The notes under the pieces were generated by a model. It did not search any database and was not told the origin of the DNA. It saw nothing but the letters and a program-made list of their open reading frames with translations. Shown piece by piece: positions 1-8,406 of a stretch of 64,000 nucleotides of DNA; position 1 is the first letter of the stretch; the number at the start of each line of letters is the position of its first letter. The translations under genes were made by a program, and so were the position numbers. The DNA lies in NCBI RefSeq assembly GCF_025822605.1, contig NZ_JACKTY010000046.1:1-64000 (forward strand), written 5' to 3'. This DNA is from Mycolicibacterium komossense. Its GTDB lineage: Bacteria; Actinomycetota; Actinomycetes; Mycobacteriales; Mycobacteriaceae.

Positions 1-57
1 CCACTGTGAGTTTGGCGGTGTGTTTGGCAGGAAATGCGTGGTGGGTTTCAGGCTCGG

Positions 58-1110
58 TTAGGAGGTGGTGGCGGCTTGTTGTTCGCGTTTGATTTCCAGG
101 GCGATGTCGATGAGTTGGTCTTCCTGGCCGCCGATGAGTTTGCGTTGCCCGGCCCGGTGCAGCAGCTTGTGCGCGGGCACGTCATAACGCTCAGCTTGGC
201 GGATGGCGTGTTTGAGGAAACTGGAATACACCCCCGAATAGCCCATCACCAACGCGTTACGATCCAGCAGACACTCCGCGGGCATCGCCGGGCGCACCAC
301 ATCCTCAGCAGCATCAGCGATCTCGAAGAAATCGATCCCGGTCTTCACCCCGATCTTGTCGAACACCCCGATCATCGCCTCGACCGGCGCATTCCCCGCA
401 CCCGCACCAAACCGCCGGGTACTGCCATCGATCTGCTTAGCCCCCGCCCGCACCGCCTCCACCGAGTTCGCGACCCCCAGACCGAGGTTCTCATGCCCAT
501 GAAAACCCACCTGCGCATCCGCACCCAGCTCCGCGACCAGCGCCGCCACCCGATCGGCCACCCCTTCCAACACCAGGGCGCCGGCCGAATCCACCACATA
601 CACACACTGACAGCCCGCATCAGCCATGATCCGGGCCTGCGCGGCGAGCTTCTCCGGCGGAATCGTATGCGCCATCATCAAAAACCCCACGGTCTCCAAC
701 CCCAGCTCACGAGCCAACCCGAAATGCTGGATCGACACATCCGCCTCAGTGCAATGCGTCGCGATCCGACAAATCGAACCACCATTGTGCTGCGCTTCCT
801 TGATGTCGTCCTTAGTCCCCAAACCCGGCAACATCAAAAACGCGATCTTCGAATTCGTGGCCGTCTGCGCGGCCAACTTGATCAACTCCTGCTCCGGGGT
901 CTTGGAAAACCCGTAATTAAACGACGACCCACCCAGGCCGTCACCGTGAGTGACCTCGATGACCGGCACCCCCGCCGCATCCAACGCAGCCACGATGGAC
1001 TGCACCTCGTCGGTGGTGAACTGATGACGCTTGTGATGAGACCCGTCCCGCAAAGACGTATCGGTCATCCGGACATCCCAGCTCGGGTCGAACCACACCT
1101 CTGCGCTCAT
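58..1110 (-). CDS. hsaF: 4-hydroxy-2-oxovalerate aldolase HsaF
   Basis: 350 aa. Last step of the meta-cleavage branch of cholesterol A/B-ring breakdown: cleaves 4-hydroxy-2-oxo acids to pyruvate and an aldehyde that is channelled to its partner HsaG. The N-terminal TDTSLRDGSH carries the metal-binding Asp of the HMGL-like TIM barrel, and FHGHENLGLG holds the metal-ligand histidines; length and order fit the DmpG/HsaF family. Its ATG overlaps the hsaG stop by 4 bp (ATGA), which implies translational coupling. It is the last gene of hsaE-hsaG-hsaF, equivalent to Rv3534c. The remaining bases 1-57 show no feature. Confidence 0.95.
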   Translation of the reverse strand: MSAEVWFDPSWDVRMTDTSLRDGSHHKRHQFTTDEVQSIVAALDAAGVPVIEVTHGDGLGGSSFNYGFSKTPEQELIKLAAQTATNSKIAFLMLPGLGTKDDIKEAQHNGGSICRIATHCTEADVSIQHFGLARELGLETVGFLMMAHTIPPEKLAAQARIMADAGCQCVYVVDSAGALVLEGVADRVAALVAELGADAQVGFHGHENLGLGVANSVEAVRAGAKQIDGSTRRFGAGAGNAPVEAMIGVFDKIGVKTGIDFFEIADAAEDVVRPAMPAECLLDRNALVMGYSGVYSSFLKHAIRQAERYDVPAHKLLHRAGQRKLIGGQEDQLIDIALEIKREQQAATTS

Positions 1111-2024
1111 GCTTGCGCACCTCCTGCGACTGCGAGTGACTCCTTGGCGATCTCCTCGCCGACCTTGGTGGCCGCCGCGGTCATGATGTCCAGATTTCCC
1201 GCGTAGGGCGGCAGGTAGTCGCCCGCCCCCTCGACCTCGACGAACACCGTCACCACGGCCTGCCCGCCCGAGTGCAGCGACGGCGGATCGAACTGCGGTT
1301 CGTTGAGCAACCGGTAGCCGGGCACGTAGGTCTGGACCTCGGCCGCCACGTCCTTGATGGACTGTGTGATGGCGTCCTGGTCGGCGTCCTCAGGAATGGC
1401 GCAGAAGATGGTGTCGCGCATGATCATCGGCGGATCAGCCGGGTTGAGGATGATGATCGCCTTACCCCGCTGAGCCCCCCCGATGGTGCGTACGCCCGCG
1501 CTGGTGGTCTTGGTGAACTCGTCGATGTTCGCGCGCGTCCCCGGCCCCGCCGAGGCACTGGACACCGATGCCACGATCTCGGCGTAAGGAACCTCGACCA
1601 CCCTCGACACCGCGTAGACCATCGGAATGGTGGCCTGACCGCCGCAGGTGACCATGTTGACGTTCGGCGCATCCAGATGCTCACGCAGATTCGCCGGCGG
1701 AATCACCCCCGGCCCCACCGCCGCCGGCGTCAAATCGATCGCCCGGATACCCGCCTCGGCGTACCTCGGCGCCGCGTCCCGGTGCACATAGGCACTGGTC
1801 GCCTCGAACACCATGTCGGGCTTCTCGCCCAAGCCGAGCAGCCAGCCCACCCCCTCGTGGCTGGTTTCCAGACCGAGCTTGCGGGCCCGCGCCAGGCCTT
1901 CGCTCTGCGGGTCAATCCCGATCATCCAGCGCGGCTCAAGCCAGTCCGAACGCAGCAGCTTGTACAACAAATCAGTACTGATATTGCCCGACCCGACAAT
2001 GGCCACCGAAGCCTTTTTCGGCAT
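1107..2024 (-). CDS. hsaG: acetaldehyde/propionaldehyde dehydrogenase (acylating) HsaG
   Basis: 305 aa. Converts the aldehyde released by HsaF to acyl-CoA using NAD and CoA; HsaF and HsaG form a channelling complex. An N-terminal Rossmann motif (VAIVGSGN, residues 7-14) binds NAD, and the catalytic cysteine is Cys127 in NMVTCGGQ, followed by the family's conserved ATIPMVYA stretch. Length is typical. The start is ATG at 2024, 12 bp after the hsaE stop. Equivalent to Rv3535c. Confidence 0.95.
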   Translation of the reverse strand: MPKKASVAIVGSGNISTDLLYKLLRSDWLEPRWMIGIDPQSEGLARARKLGLETSHEGVGWLLGLGEKPDMVFEATSAYVHRDAAPRYAEAGIRAIDLTPAAVGPGVIPPANLREHLDAPNVNMVTCGGQATIPMVYAVSRVVEVPYAEIVASVSSASAGPGTRANIDEFTKTTSAGVRTIGGAQRGKAIIILNPADPPMIMRDTIFCAIPEDADQDAITQSIKDVAAEVQTYVPGYRLLNEPQFDPPSLHSGGQAVVTVFVEVEGAGDYLPPYAGNLDIMTAAATKVGEEIAKESLAVAGGAQA

Positions 2025-2036
2025 CTGTCATCTCCC

Positions 2037-2924
2037 TTATTCGAATGACAGCCGGACCGAACCCAGCCCAGCGAAGTCGGCGACGAAATCATCACCAGCA
2101 CGAGCATCGATCGCCCGGGTACACGACCCCGGTAACACCACGTCACCGGCCTTTAATCGCACTCCGAAACTGTCCACTTTGCGCGCCAGCCACGCCACTG
2201 CGGTGACCGGATTTCCCAGCACCGCGTCACTGCGGCCTTCCGCCACGACCTCTCCGTTGCGGGTCAACACAGCGTCGATGTTCTGGATGTCGATGTCCTT
2301 CGGGGACACCCGTTCCTCGCCGAGCACCCATCCCGCTGACGAGGCATTATCGGCGATGGTGTCGCACAGTTTGATCTTCCAGTCCTTGATGCGGGTGTCG
2401 ATGAGCTCGATCGACGGGGCGAACGCTGCCGTCGCCGCCAACACGTCGTCCTCGGTGCAACCGGCACCCGGCAAATCGTCGGCCAGGATGAAGCCAACCT
2501 CCACCTCCACCCGCGGGTACAGAAACATGCCCGCCAGCACCGGCTTGTCCTCGAACACCTCCATATCGGCCAGCAGGTGGCCGTAATCAGGCTCCTCAAC
2601 ACCCATCATCTTCTGCATGGCCTCGCTCGACAGGCCCACCTTGTGCCCCACCACCCGAGCACCCCCAGCAACCCGCGCACGGATATTGATCAACTGAATC
2701 TCATACGCATCCACCACATCAATACCCGGATAACCCGCAGTCAACGGATCCAACGGCACCCGGCTCCGCTCCGCCTCAACAAGGCTGGCGGCCAACTGAA
2801 TCTCATACGCATCCACCACATCAATACCCGGATAACCCGCAGTCAACGGATCCAACGGCACCCGGCTCCGCTCCGCCTCAACAAGGCTGGCGGCGAGTTC
2901 TGCGCGCGTCTGGGAAGCGAGCAT
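2037..2924 (-). CDS. hsaE: 2-hydroxypenta-2,4-dienoate hydratase HsaE with internal 34-residue duplication
   Basis: 295 aa. Hydrates the dienoate made by HsaD to a 4-hydroxy-2-oxo acid for HsaF (MhpD/HpcG-like fold). The family is normally about 260 aa; the excess is exactly 34 residues. Residues 11-44 and 45-78 are identical, because the 102-bp unit at 2691-2792 is repeated perfectly at 2793-2894. The unit contains the family's PLTAGYPG and DAYEIQ motifs, so both motifs occur twice. The rest of the protein (GHKVGLSS, the metal-site EVEVGFIL, AVAWLARK) is intact and in frame. ATG at 2924 is preceded by GAGGGGA. Whether the duplicated enzyme is active, or the duplication is an assembly error, cannot be told from sequence. 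Confidence 0.9.
   Translation of the reverse strand: MLASQTRAELAASLVEAERSRVPLDPLTAGYPGIDVVDAYEIQLAASLVEAERSRVPLDPLTAGYPGIDVVDAYEIQLINIRARVAGGARVVGHKVGLSSEAMQKMMGVEEPDYGHLLADMEVFEDKPVLAGMFLYPRVEVEVGFILADDLPGAGCTEDDVLAATAAFAPSIELIDTRIKDWKIKLCDTIADNASSAGWVLGEERVSPKDIDIQNIDAVLTRNGEVVAEGRSDAVLGNPVTAVAWLARKVDSFGVRLKAGDVVLPGSCTRAIDARAGDDFVADFAGLGSVRLSFE
2691..2894. repeat. perfect 102-bp tandem duplication inside hsaE
   Basis: Two adjacent identical 102-bp units (2691-2792 and 2793-2894), an exact multiple of three, so the hsaE frame is kept. There are no mismatches between copies, which points to a very recent event or an assembly/sequencing artefact. Confidence 0.95.
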
Positions 2925-2982
2925 TTTTGTGAAGTCCCCTCGTTTCTTCGACCGGGGCAGTTGTTCCCAGGCCGGGCAATTC

Positions 2983-2996
2983 TATAACGTGTTCTA
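2983..2996. promoter_or_regulatory. KstR box between hsaE and kstD
   Basis: TATAACGTGTTCTA matches the published KstR consensus TnnAACnnGTTnnA exactly. It ends one base before the kstD ATG at 2998, consistent with leaderless kstD transcription, and lies 59 bp from the hsaE start. It probably represses both divergent transcripts until a CoA-linked cholesterol intermediate binds KstR. Confidence 0.85.
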
Positions 2997-2997
2997 C

Positions 2998-4692
2998 ATG
3001 ACGGAGCAGGAGTTCGATGTCGTGGTGGTTGGCAGCGGGGGCGCCGGCATGGTCGCTGCTCTTACTGCCGCTCACCAGGGACTATCCACAGTAGTCGTTG
3101 AGAAGGCCGCACACTACGGCGGTTCCACTGCGCGGTCCGGTGGCGGCGTGTGGATCCCGAACAACGAGATCCTCAAGCGTGACGGGGTCAAGGACACGCC
3201 TGAAGCAGCCGCGCAATACCTGCACGGGATCGTCGGCGACGTCGTCGAGCGGGAACGGATCGACACCTACCTCAAGCGGGCGCCGGAGATGCTGTCCTTC
3301 GTGTTGGCGCACTCGCCGCTGAAGATGTGCTGGGTGCCGAACTACTCCGACTACTACCCGGAGGCGCCTGGCGGCCGGGCCGGCGGCCGGTCGATCGAAC
3401 CGCGGCCGTTCAACGCCAAGAAGCTCGGCGAGGACATGGCCGGGCTGGAGCCGCCGTACGGCAAGGTGCCACTCAATGTGGTTGTCATGCAGCAGGATTA
3501 TGTGCGGCTCAACATGCTCAAGCGGCACCGCAAGGGCGTGCTGCGCAGCCTGAAGATCGGTGCCCGCACGATGTGGGGTAAAGCCACCGGCAAGGCTCTT
3601 GTCGGAATGGGCCGAGCCCTGATCGGTCCGCTGCGCATCGGCCTACGCGACGCCGGCGTGCCGGTGCTGCTCAACACCGCACTGACCGACCTCTATGTCG
3701 AAAACGGTGTAGTCCGCGGAGTGTACGTCCGCGACAGCACCGGGCCGGAATCGGCTGAGCCCCGGCTGATCAAGGCCCGGCGCGCAGTCATCCTGGGCAG
3801 CGGCGGGTTCGAGCACAACGAACAGATGCGGGTCAAGTACCAACGTGCTCCGATCACCACCGAATGGACCGTCGGCGCCGCGGCCAACACCGGAGACGGC
3901 ATCGTGGCGGCCGAAAAGCTGGGCGCCGCACTGGAATTGATGGAGGATGCCTGGTGGGGACCGACGGTGCCGCTGGTCGGCGCGCCATGGTTCGCCCTGT
4001 CAGAGCGCAACTCTCCCGGGTCGATCATCGTCAACATGTCCGGCAAGCGGTTCATGAACGAATCGATGCCATACGTCGAGGCCTGCCACTGGATGTACGG
4101 CGGCAAATACGGCCAGGGGCCCGGCCCCGGTGAGAACGTGCCGGCCTGGCTGATCTTCGACCAGCAGTACCGCGACCGCTACATCTTCGCGGGACTCCAA
4201 CCCGGACAGCGCATTCCGAAGAAATGGCTGGAGTCGGGCGTGGTGGTCAAGGCCAACTCCCTCGACGAGTTGGCCGAGCTGACCTCTTTGCCCGCGGCGG
4301 AGCTCGCCGAGACCGTGGCCCGGTTCAACGGCTTCGCTCGCACCGGGCGGGACGAGGATTTCCACCGCGGCGAGAGCGCCTACGACCGGTACTACGGCGA
4401 CCCGACCAACAAGCCCAACCCGAACCTGGGCGAGGTGAGCCACGCGCCCTACTACGCGGCCAAGATGGTGCCGGGCGACCTCGGCACCAAGGGCGGCGTG
4501 CGCACCGACGTGCACGGGCGCGCGCTGCGCGATGACGGCTCGATCATCGAAGGCCTGTACGCCGCGGGCAACGTCAGCTCCCCGGTGATGGGACACACCT
4601 ACCCGGGGCCCGGCGGTACGATCGGGCCCGCGATGGCCTTCGGCTACCTTGCCGCGCTGCACATCGCCGGATCACAAGAGGGACGAGCCTGA
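2998..4692 (+). CDS. kstD: 3-ketosteroid delta-1-dehydrogenase KstD
   Basis: 564 aa flavoprotein that introduces the C1-C2 double bond into 3-ketosteroids, needed for ring-B opening together with KshAB. FAD-binding VVVVGSGGAGM lies near residues 8-18; an aromatic catalytic segment APYYAAKMVPGDLG and the C-terminal FAD-contact GPGGTIGPAMAFGY are present. I chose ATG 2998 over the upstream extension because it gives the M. tuberculosis length and begins just after the KstR box. Equivalent to Rv3537; followed 3 bp later by chsH3. Confidence 0.95.
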   Translation: MTEQEFDVVVVGSGGAGMVAALTAAHQGLSTVVVEKAAHYGGSTARSGGGVWIPNNEILKRDGVKDTPEAAAQYLHGIVGDVVERERIDTYLKRAPEMLSFVLAHSPLKMCWVPNYSDYYPEAPGGRAGGRSIEPRPFNAKKLGEDMAGLEPPYGKVPLNVVVMQQDYVRLNMLKRHRKGVLRSLKIGARTMWGKATGKALVGMGRALIGPLRIGLRDAGVPVLLNTALTDLYVENGVVRGVYVRDSTGPESAEPRLIKARRAVILGSGGFEHNEQMRVKYQRAPITTEWTVGAAANTGDGIVAAEKLGAALELMEDAWWGPTVPLVGAPWFALSERNSPGSIIVNMSGKRFMNESMPYVEACHWMYGGKYGQGPGPGENVPAWLIFDQQYRDRYIFAGLQPGQRIPKKWLESGVVVKANSLDELAELTSLPAAELAETVARFNGFARTGRDEDFHRGESAYDRYYGDPTNKPNPNLGEVSHAPYYAAKMVPGDLGTKGGVRTDVHGRALRDDGSIIEGLYAAGNVSSPVMGHTYPGPGGTIGPAMAFGYLAALHIAGSQEGRA

Positions 4693-4695
4693 CCT

Positions 4696-5556
4696 ATGCC
4701 AATCGATCTCGATGTCGCACTGGGTGCCGAACTGGAGCCGACGGAGTTCAGCTGGACCAGCTCGGATATCCAGCTCTATCACCTGGGCCTCGGTGCGGGC
4801 GCGGATCCGCTGAGCCTGCGCGAGCTGCGCTACCTGACCGACAACACCCCGCAGGTGCTGCCGACCTTCGGCAATGTCGCGCAAAGCTTCCACATGACCG
4901 AGGCACCGACCGTGCAGTTCCCCGGTATAGACATCGAGCTGTCCAAGGTGCTGCACGCCAGCGAGGCGATCACCGTGCCCGGCCCGATTCCACCGTCCGG
5001 CACCGGCACCGCAGTCACCCGGTTCACCGAGATCTGGGACAAAGGCAAGGCCGCCGTCATCTGGTCCGAGACCACGGTGACCGCGCCAGACGGCACCCTG
5101 CTGTGGACGCAGAAGCGTTCGATCTTCGCCCGCGGCGAGGGTGGTTTCGGTGGCGATCGAGGGCCGTCGAGCACGTCATCCGTCCCCGATCGGGCCCCCG
5201 ACCTCGAGTTCGACGTTCCTACGCTGCCGCAGCAGGCCCTGCTCTACCGGCTGTGCGGTGATCGCAACCCGCTGCATTCCGATCCCGAATTCGCCTCCGC
5301 CGCAGGCTTTCCGAAGCCGATCCTGCATGGACTGTGCACCTACGGCATGGCCTGCAAGGCACTGGTGGACGCGGCACTCGGCGGTGATGCCACCCGACTC
5401 GCCTCCTACGGGGCCCGGTTCGCCGGCGTCGTCTTCCCGGGCGAGACGCTGCGTGTCAGTGCGTGGAAGAGCGACAGCGGCTACACGGGCACCGTCACCG
5501 CCCCGTCCCGCGACGGTGCCATCGTGCTATCCGATCTGGAACTGACGCCCGCATAA
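4696..5556 (+). CDS. chsH3: MaoC-family steroid enoyl-CoA hydratase ChsH3
   Basis: 286 aa, double hot-dog MaoC-like enoyl-CoA hydratase. The C-terminal half has the family's LYRLCGDRNPLHSDPEFA motif with the catalytic Asp/His pair (D-R-N-P-L-H), followed by the usual PILHGLCTYGMA. It starts 3 bp after kstD and so is probably co-transcribed under KstR. By position it is Rv3538, reported as a cholesterol side-chain hydratase; the exact substrate here is inferred from synteny only. Confidence 0.88.
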   Translation: MPIDLDVALGAELEPTEFSWTSSDIQLYHLGLGAGADPLSLRELRYLTDNTPQVLPTFGNVAQSFHMTEAPTVQFPGIDIELSKVLHASEAITVPGPIPPSGTGTAVTRFTEIWDKGKAAVIWSETTVTAPDGTLLWTQKRSIFARGEGGFGGDRGPSSTSSVPDRAPDLEFDVPTLPQQALLYRLCGDRNPLHSDPEFASAAGFPKPILHGLCTYGMACKALVDAALGGDATRLASYGARFAGVVFPGETLRVSAWKSDSGYTGTVTAPSRDGAIVLSDLELTPA

Positions 5557-5668
5557 CGTTTGGCGTCTTTGCCCATCCCGTCATACCGAGCTGATAGTTT
5601 CGTTTGCGGCGGCGTCCCCGCTAACCGGGGGGATGTCGTCTAAACGGACGACCCAGGAGCACACAACC

Positions 5669-6565
5669 GTGAAGATCACCGCACTCGCAGCCTCGGCTCT
5701 GGCCGTCGGAGCCATCGGCATCATCAGCGCACCGATTGCCTCCGCAGATCCCGACGTCACGAACCTCGGCTCGCAGGCGAAGCTGGTCGACGGAAACATC
5801 GTGCAAGGCTGGACCGTGGCCAATCTGAGGCCAAGTTCGGACACCATCCCCTACCCCGTGCAGGGCGCACTGTGGGAAGCAACCGCCAACGACCAGGCCA
5901 TCGCGGGCTCCGTGACACCGATCGTGTCGAACCTGAACGCCCGCGCCCGCAGCGGTGAGACCTACCGCGTGCTGTTCGGCGTCGCCACCCCACAGGGCGT
6001 CAACCCGGCGACCTTGGCCCAGGGCGAGCAGACCACCGGCAAGGTGTACTTCGACGTCACCGGTGATGCCCCCGACAGCGTCGTCTACAACGCCGGCGGT
6101 GCTGACCTGGCGGTATGGGTGCAACCAGCTCCCACTAGCCCGCCCCCGGGCTCCAGCCGGGGATGGACTCCTGCCACGAGCAACCCAGGCACCGCCGCAC
6201 CAGCCGCGGCGACCCCTGCCCCCGGTACCCCGGCAGCTGCTGCCGTCGCGGGCGTGCCCGCCACTCCGGCGCCGGCGGGCAGCTCAGGCACCCCGCTGCC
6301 CGCGGGCAGCACCGGAACACCGATCGTGGAAGGCAGCCCCACCACTCCGGCGCCGGCCGCGGTGCCCGGCAGCACCGGAACACCCGTCGTCGAAGGCAGC
6401 CCGGCCACACCCGCTCCCGCGGCGGTACCCGGCAGCGCAGGCACTCCCGCCGTCGAAGGCGCCCCGGCCGTGGCACCGGCCGCGACAGGCAGCACCGGCA
6501 CACCGGTCACCGGCGGTCCTGCGGCGACGCCCACCACCACCGTCCTCCCCGTACCGGGCGCCTGA
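5669..6565 (+). CDS. secreted MPT63-like (DUF1942) protein with Pro/Thr/Gly repeat tail
   Basis: 298 aa from the GTG at 5669, preceded by AGGAG. An N-terminal Sec signal (KITALAASALAVGAIGII, cleavage after PIASA) leads to a domain of about 120 residues resembling the mycobacterial MPT63/DUF1942 immunoglobulin-like secreted antigen. The C-terminal half is a low-complexity Pro/Ala/Thr/Gly tail with three 21-residue repeats of the type GSTGTPVVEGSP. Known MPT63 lacks such a tail, which may be a wall-spanning or mucin-like linker. Function unknown. It is convergent with the next gene, 8 bp away. No role in cholesterol breakdown is suggested. Confidence 0.75.
   Translation: MKITALAASALAVGAIGIISAPIASADPDVTNLGSQAKLVDGNIVQGWTVANLRPSSDTIPYPVQGALWEATANDQAIAGSVTPIVSNLNARARSGETYRVLFGVATPQGVNPATLAQGEQTTGKVYFDVTGDAPDSVVYNAGGADLAVWVQPAPTSPPPGSSRGWTPATSNPGTAAPAAATPAPGTPAAAAVAGVPATPAPAGSSGTPLPAGSTGTPIVEGSPTTPAPAAVPGSTGTPVVEGSPATPAPAAVPGSAGTPAVEGAPAVAPAATGSTGTPVTGGPAATPTTTVLPVPGA
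6305..6493 (+). repeat. three 63-bp in-frame coding repeats
   Basis: Codon-aligned units at 6305-6367, 6368-6430 and 6431-6493 encode GSTGTP(I/V)VEGSP-type repeats. The first two are nearly identical; the third has diverged. They form part of the tail of the MPT63-like protein. Confidence 0.8.
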
Positions 6566-6578
6566 CCTTCCGGTCAGG
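6561..6578. terminator. short hairpin between convergent genes
   Basis: CCTGACC-TTCC-GGTCAGG: a 7-bp stem with a 4-nt loop overlapping both converging gene ends. There is no T-run, so a terminator role is only plausible. Confidence 0.4.
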
Positions 6579-7362
6579 AATGCATCGACCACCAGGCGTA
6601 GAGCTGATCGAGGTTGGGGTCCGGCGGATCTGAGCTGACGGCCGCCAGCAGCAGCTTGGCATCGTCGGTCCACGCCACCGTCGCATGCCCCTGCTGCAAC
6701 CCACAGAACAGGGTGCCGCTGACCTGCTGTGGGGTGGCATTGCGTCGCCACGGCCCGGGCGACTGAAGGTTGCCGGGGCAGTTCACCATGGTCGTCGAGC
6801 TGACCACCCTGTCGAACATGGACTTCAGCGCGGTCGGGTCTGCCGCCAGGATATATGCCGCCTTGGGCGGTCCGCCGGCGTCGGTGTTACCGCCGCATTC
6901 CACCTGGGCCACGGCACCTTTCGGCGGATCGACCGGCGTGCACGAGTCGGCCGGATAGCCCTTGGGCAGCATGGCCATCAGCCGGGCTTCCGCGGCGGAG
7001 TCCCGCGCGGGTGTAGCCGTGGTTGTGCCGTCACCGTTCGACGCCTGGTCGTCGCCCCTGGACCCAACGGACCACACCACCACACCGACGAACAGAATCG
7101 CAAGCACCGCGGCGACGGCTGAGATGACCGCCTGTCGGTTCCGCCCTGACCGACGCGCACCGGTGGGGAAAGTGAAAGGGACACCCGATACCGGCGGCTC
7201 CTGTGGCGGCTCCTGTCGGGGCGCCGGTTGCTCCGGCGGCCGGGGGGTGGCGGCAGCCACCTTGCCCCAAACTCCTGGGTACGAGAGCAGGTGGGGCATC
7301 GGCTCCGTGTCGGCGTTTTCCAGCCAATCATCGGCAGCGGGATCCGAGGGTGGCACGCTCAC
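6574..7362 (-). CDS. single-pass membrane protein with extracytoplasmic Cys-containing domain
   Basis: 262 aa, GTG start. The cytoplasmic N-terminus is Pro-rich (PPEQPAPRQEPPQEPP), followed by one transmembrane helix (AVISAVAAVLAILFVGVVVW, about residues 78-97) and an outer domain of about 150 aa with four cysteines (residues SCTP, VECGG, NCPG, LFCGL). The outer domain resembles sensor-like domains of mycobacterial membrane proteins and Ser/Thr kinases, but no kinase domain is present. Function unknown. Divergent from the EEP gene at 7460. Confidence 0.6.
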   Translation of the reverse strand: MSVPPSDPAADDWLENADTEPMPHLLSYPGVWGKVAAATPRPPEQPAPRQEPPQEPPVSGVPFTFPTGARRSGRNRQAVISAVAAVLAILFVGVVVWSVGSRGDDQASNGDGTTTATPARDSAAEARLMAMLPKGYPADSCTPVDPPKGAVAQVECGGNTDAGGPPKAAYILAADPTALKSMFDRVVSSTTMVNCPGNLQSPGPWRRNATPQQVSGTLFCGLQQGHATVAWTDDAKLLLAAVSSDPPDPNLDQLYAWWSMHS

Positions 7363-7459
7363 AGACGTACCCCGGTACGACTGACAATCACGACTGGCAA
7401 CTCCCCCGTTCCGCTCCGGTGCGTCCGGTACGAGGGTAGTAGGGGTCTAGGCTTTTGAG

Positions 7460-8401
7460 GTGCCCAAGACGGCAATCGGCCTCGTCGCACTCGCCATTGC
7501 ATGCTGGGCACTGGCTTCGCGGTACCTTCCGGTCACCAACCACTTGGTCCTACTCTCGGCCGCGTTGTCGCCGTACCTCATGGTCGGCGCACCGGTGGCC
7601 GCGATCGTGTTGCTGCTCGCCGGGCGCTGGTGGCTTGTCACGATTGCCGTCGCGTCGACCGCGGCCATGCTCGCGGTCGAGCTTCCCCTTTACCTGTCAT
7701 CGGATACCGCACAACCAGACGGCATAACGATTCGAGTGATGACGGCGAATCTTCGGTTGGGGCTGGCCGACGCGGGGCAATTCGTGAAATCGGCTGACGC
7801 GCAAGCGGATATCCTCGCAGTCCAAGAACTAACCCCCCGAGAGGTCGCCCGGCTGAATGACGCCGGACTGGACGCGACGTTCCGGTACCGCTGGCTCGAT
7901 CCGCGACCCGGCGCGTCGGGCGGCGGCTTGTGGAGCAGGTTCCCGACGTATGACAACAAGCGCATCGGCGGATACACCATGGCACTCGTCAGCGGGCGAA
8001 TACGGCTCGGCGACAGAGCAATCGACCCGACCGTGCTCGTCATGCATCTGCCGGGCCCGTGGCCCCAACCTATCGACGACTGGCGTCGTGACATCACCCG
8101 ATTGCCGGCCACCTTGGATGAGACGGCCGCGGCGGCGTCCGGCGGCGCCGTGATCGCTGCGGGAGATCTCAACAGCACCAGTGACATGCGCACATTTCGC
8201 GCTCTGCTAGGTAGCGGCTATCGGGATGCGGCCGAACAATCCGGCGCCGGCATCAAGCCCACATTCCCGGCCGATTGGCCGCCACCGCCCTTCGTGGCCA
8301 TCGATCATGTGCTGACCCGTAACTGCACCGCCACCTCGCTCCGTACGGTCACGATTCCCGGCTCGGATCATCTGGGTGTGGTCGTGTCCGTTGTGGTGTG
8401 A
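7460..8401 (+). CDS. membrane-anchored endonuclease/exonuclease/phosphatase (EEP) family protein
   Basis: 313 aa, GTG start. The first 80 residues hold two to three hydrophobic helices; the rest is an EEP (DNase I-like) phosphodiesterase domain. The motifs are present: MTANLRLGL near the start of the domain, VQELTP (metal-binding Glu), GDLNSTSD, IDHVL and the C-terminal GSDHLG. Such proteins cleave phosphodiester bonds in nucleic acids, lipids or sugars; the substrate cannot be named. It converges with the glycan operon, its stop lying 5 bp from the last gene of that operon. Confidence 0.8.
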   Translation: MPKTAIGLVALAIACWALASRYLPVTNHLVLLSAALSPYLMVGAPVAAIVLLLAGRWWLVTIAVASTAAMLAVELPLYLSSDTAQPDGITIRVMTANLRLGLADAGQFVKSADAQADILAVQELTPREVARLNDAGLDATFRYRWLDPRPGASGGGLWSRFPTYDNKRIGGYTMALVSGRIRLGDRAIDPTVLVMHLPGPWPQPIDDWRRDITRLPATLDETAAAASGGAVIAAGDLNSTSDMRTFRALLGSGYRDAAEQSGAGIKPTFPADWPPPPFVAIDHVLTRNCTATSLRTVTIPGSDHLGVVVSVVV

Positions 8402-8406
8402 CGTGA

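Noticed and set aside
2691..2894. CRISPR or mobile-element repeat
   Set aside because: Only two adjacent copies without spacers, inside a coding frame; it is a simple tandem duplication.
4000..4662. 220-aa minus-strand frame opposite kstD
   Set aside because: Shadow frame; KstD on the sense strand is complete and motif-bearing.
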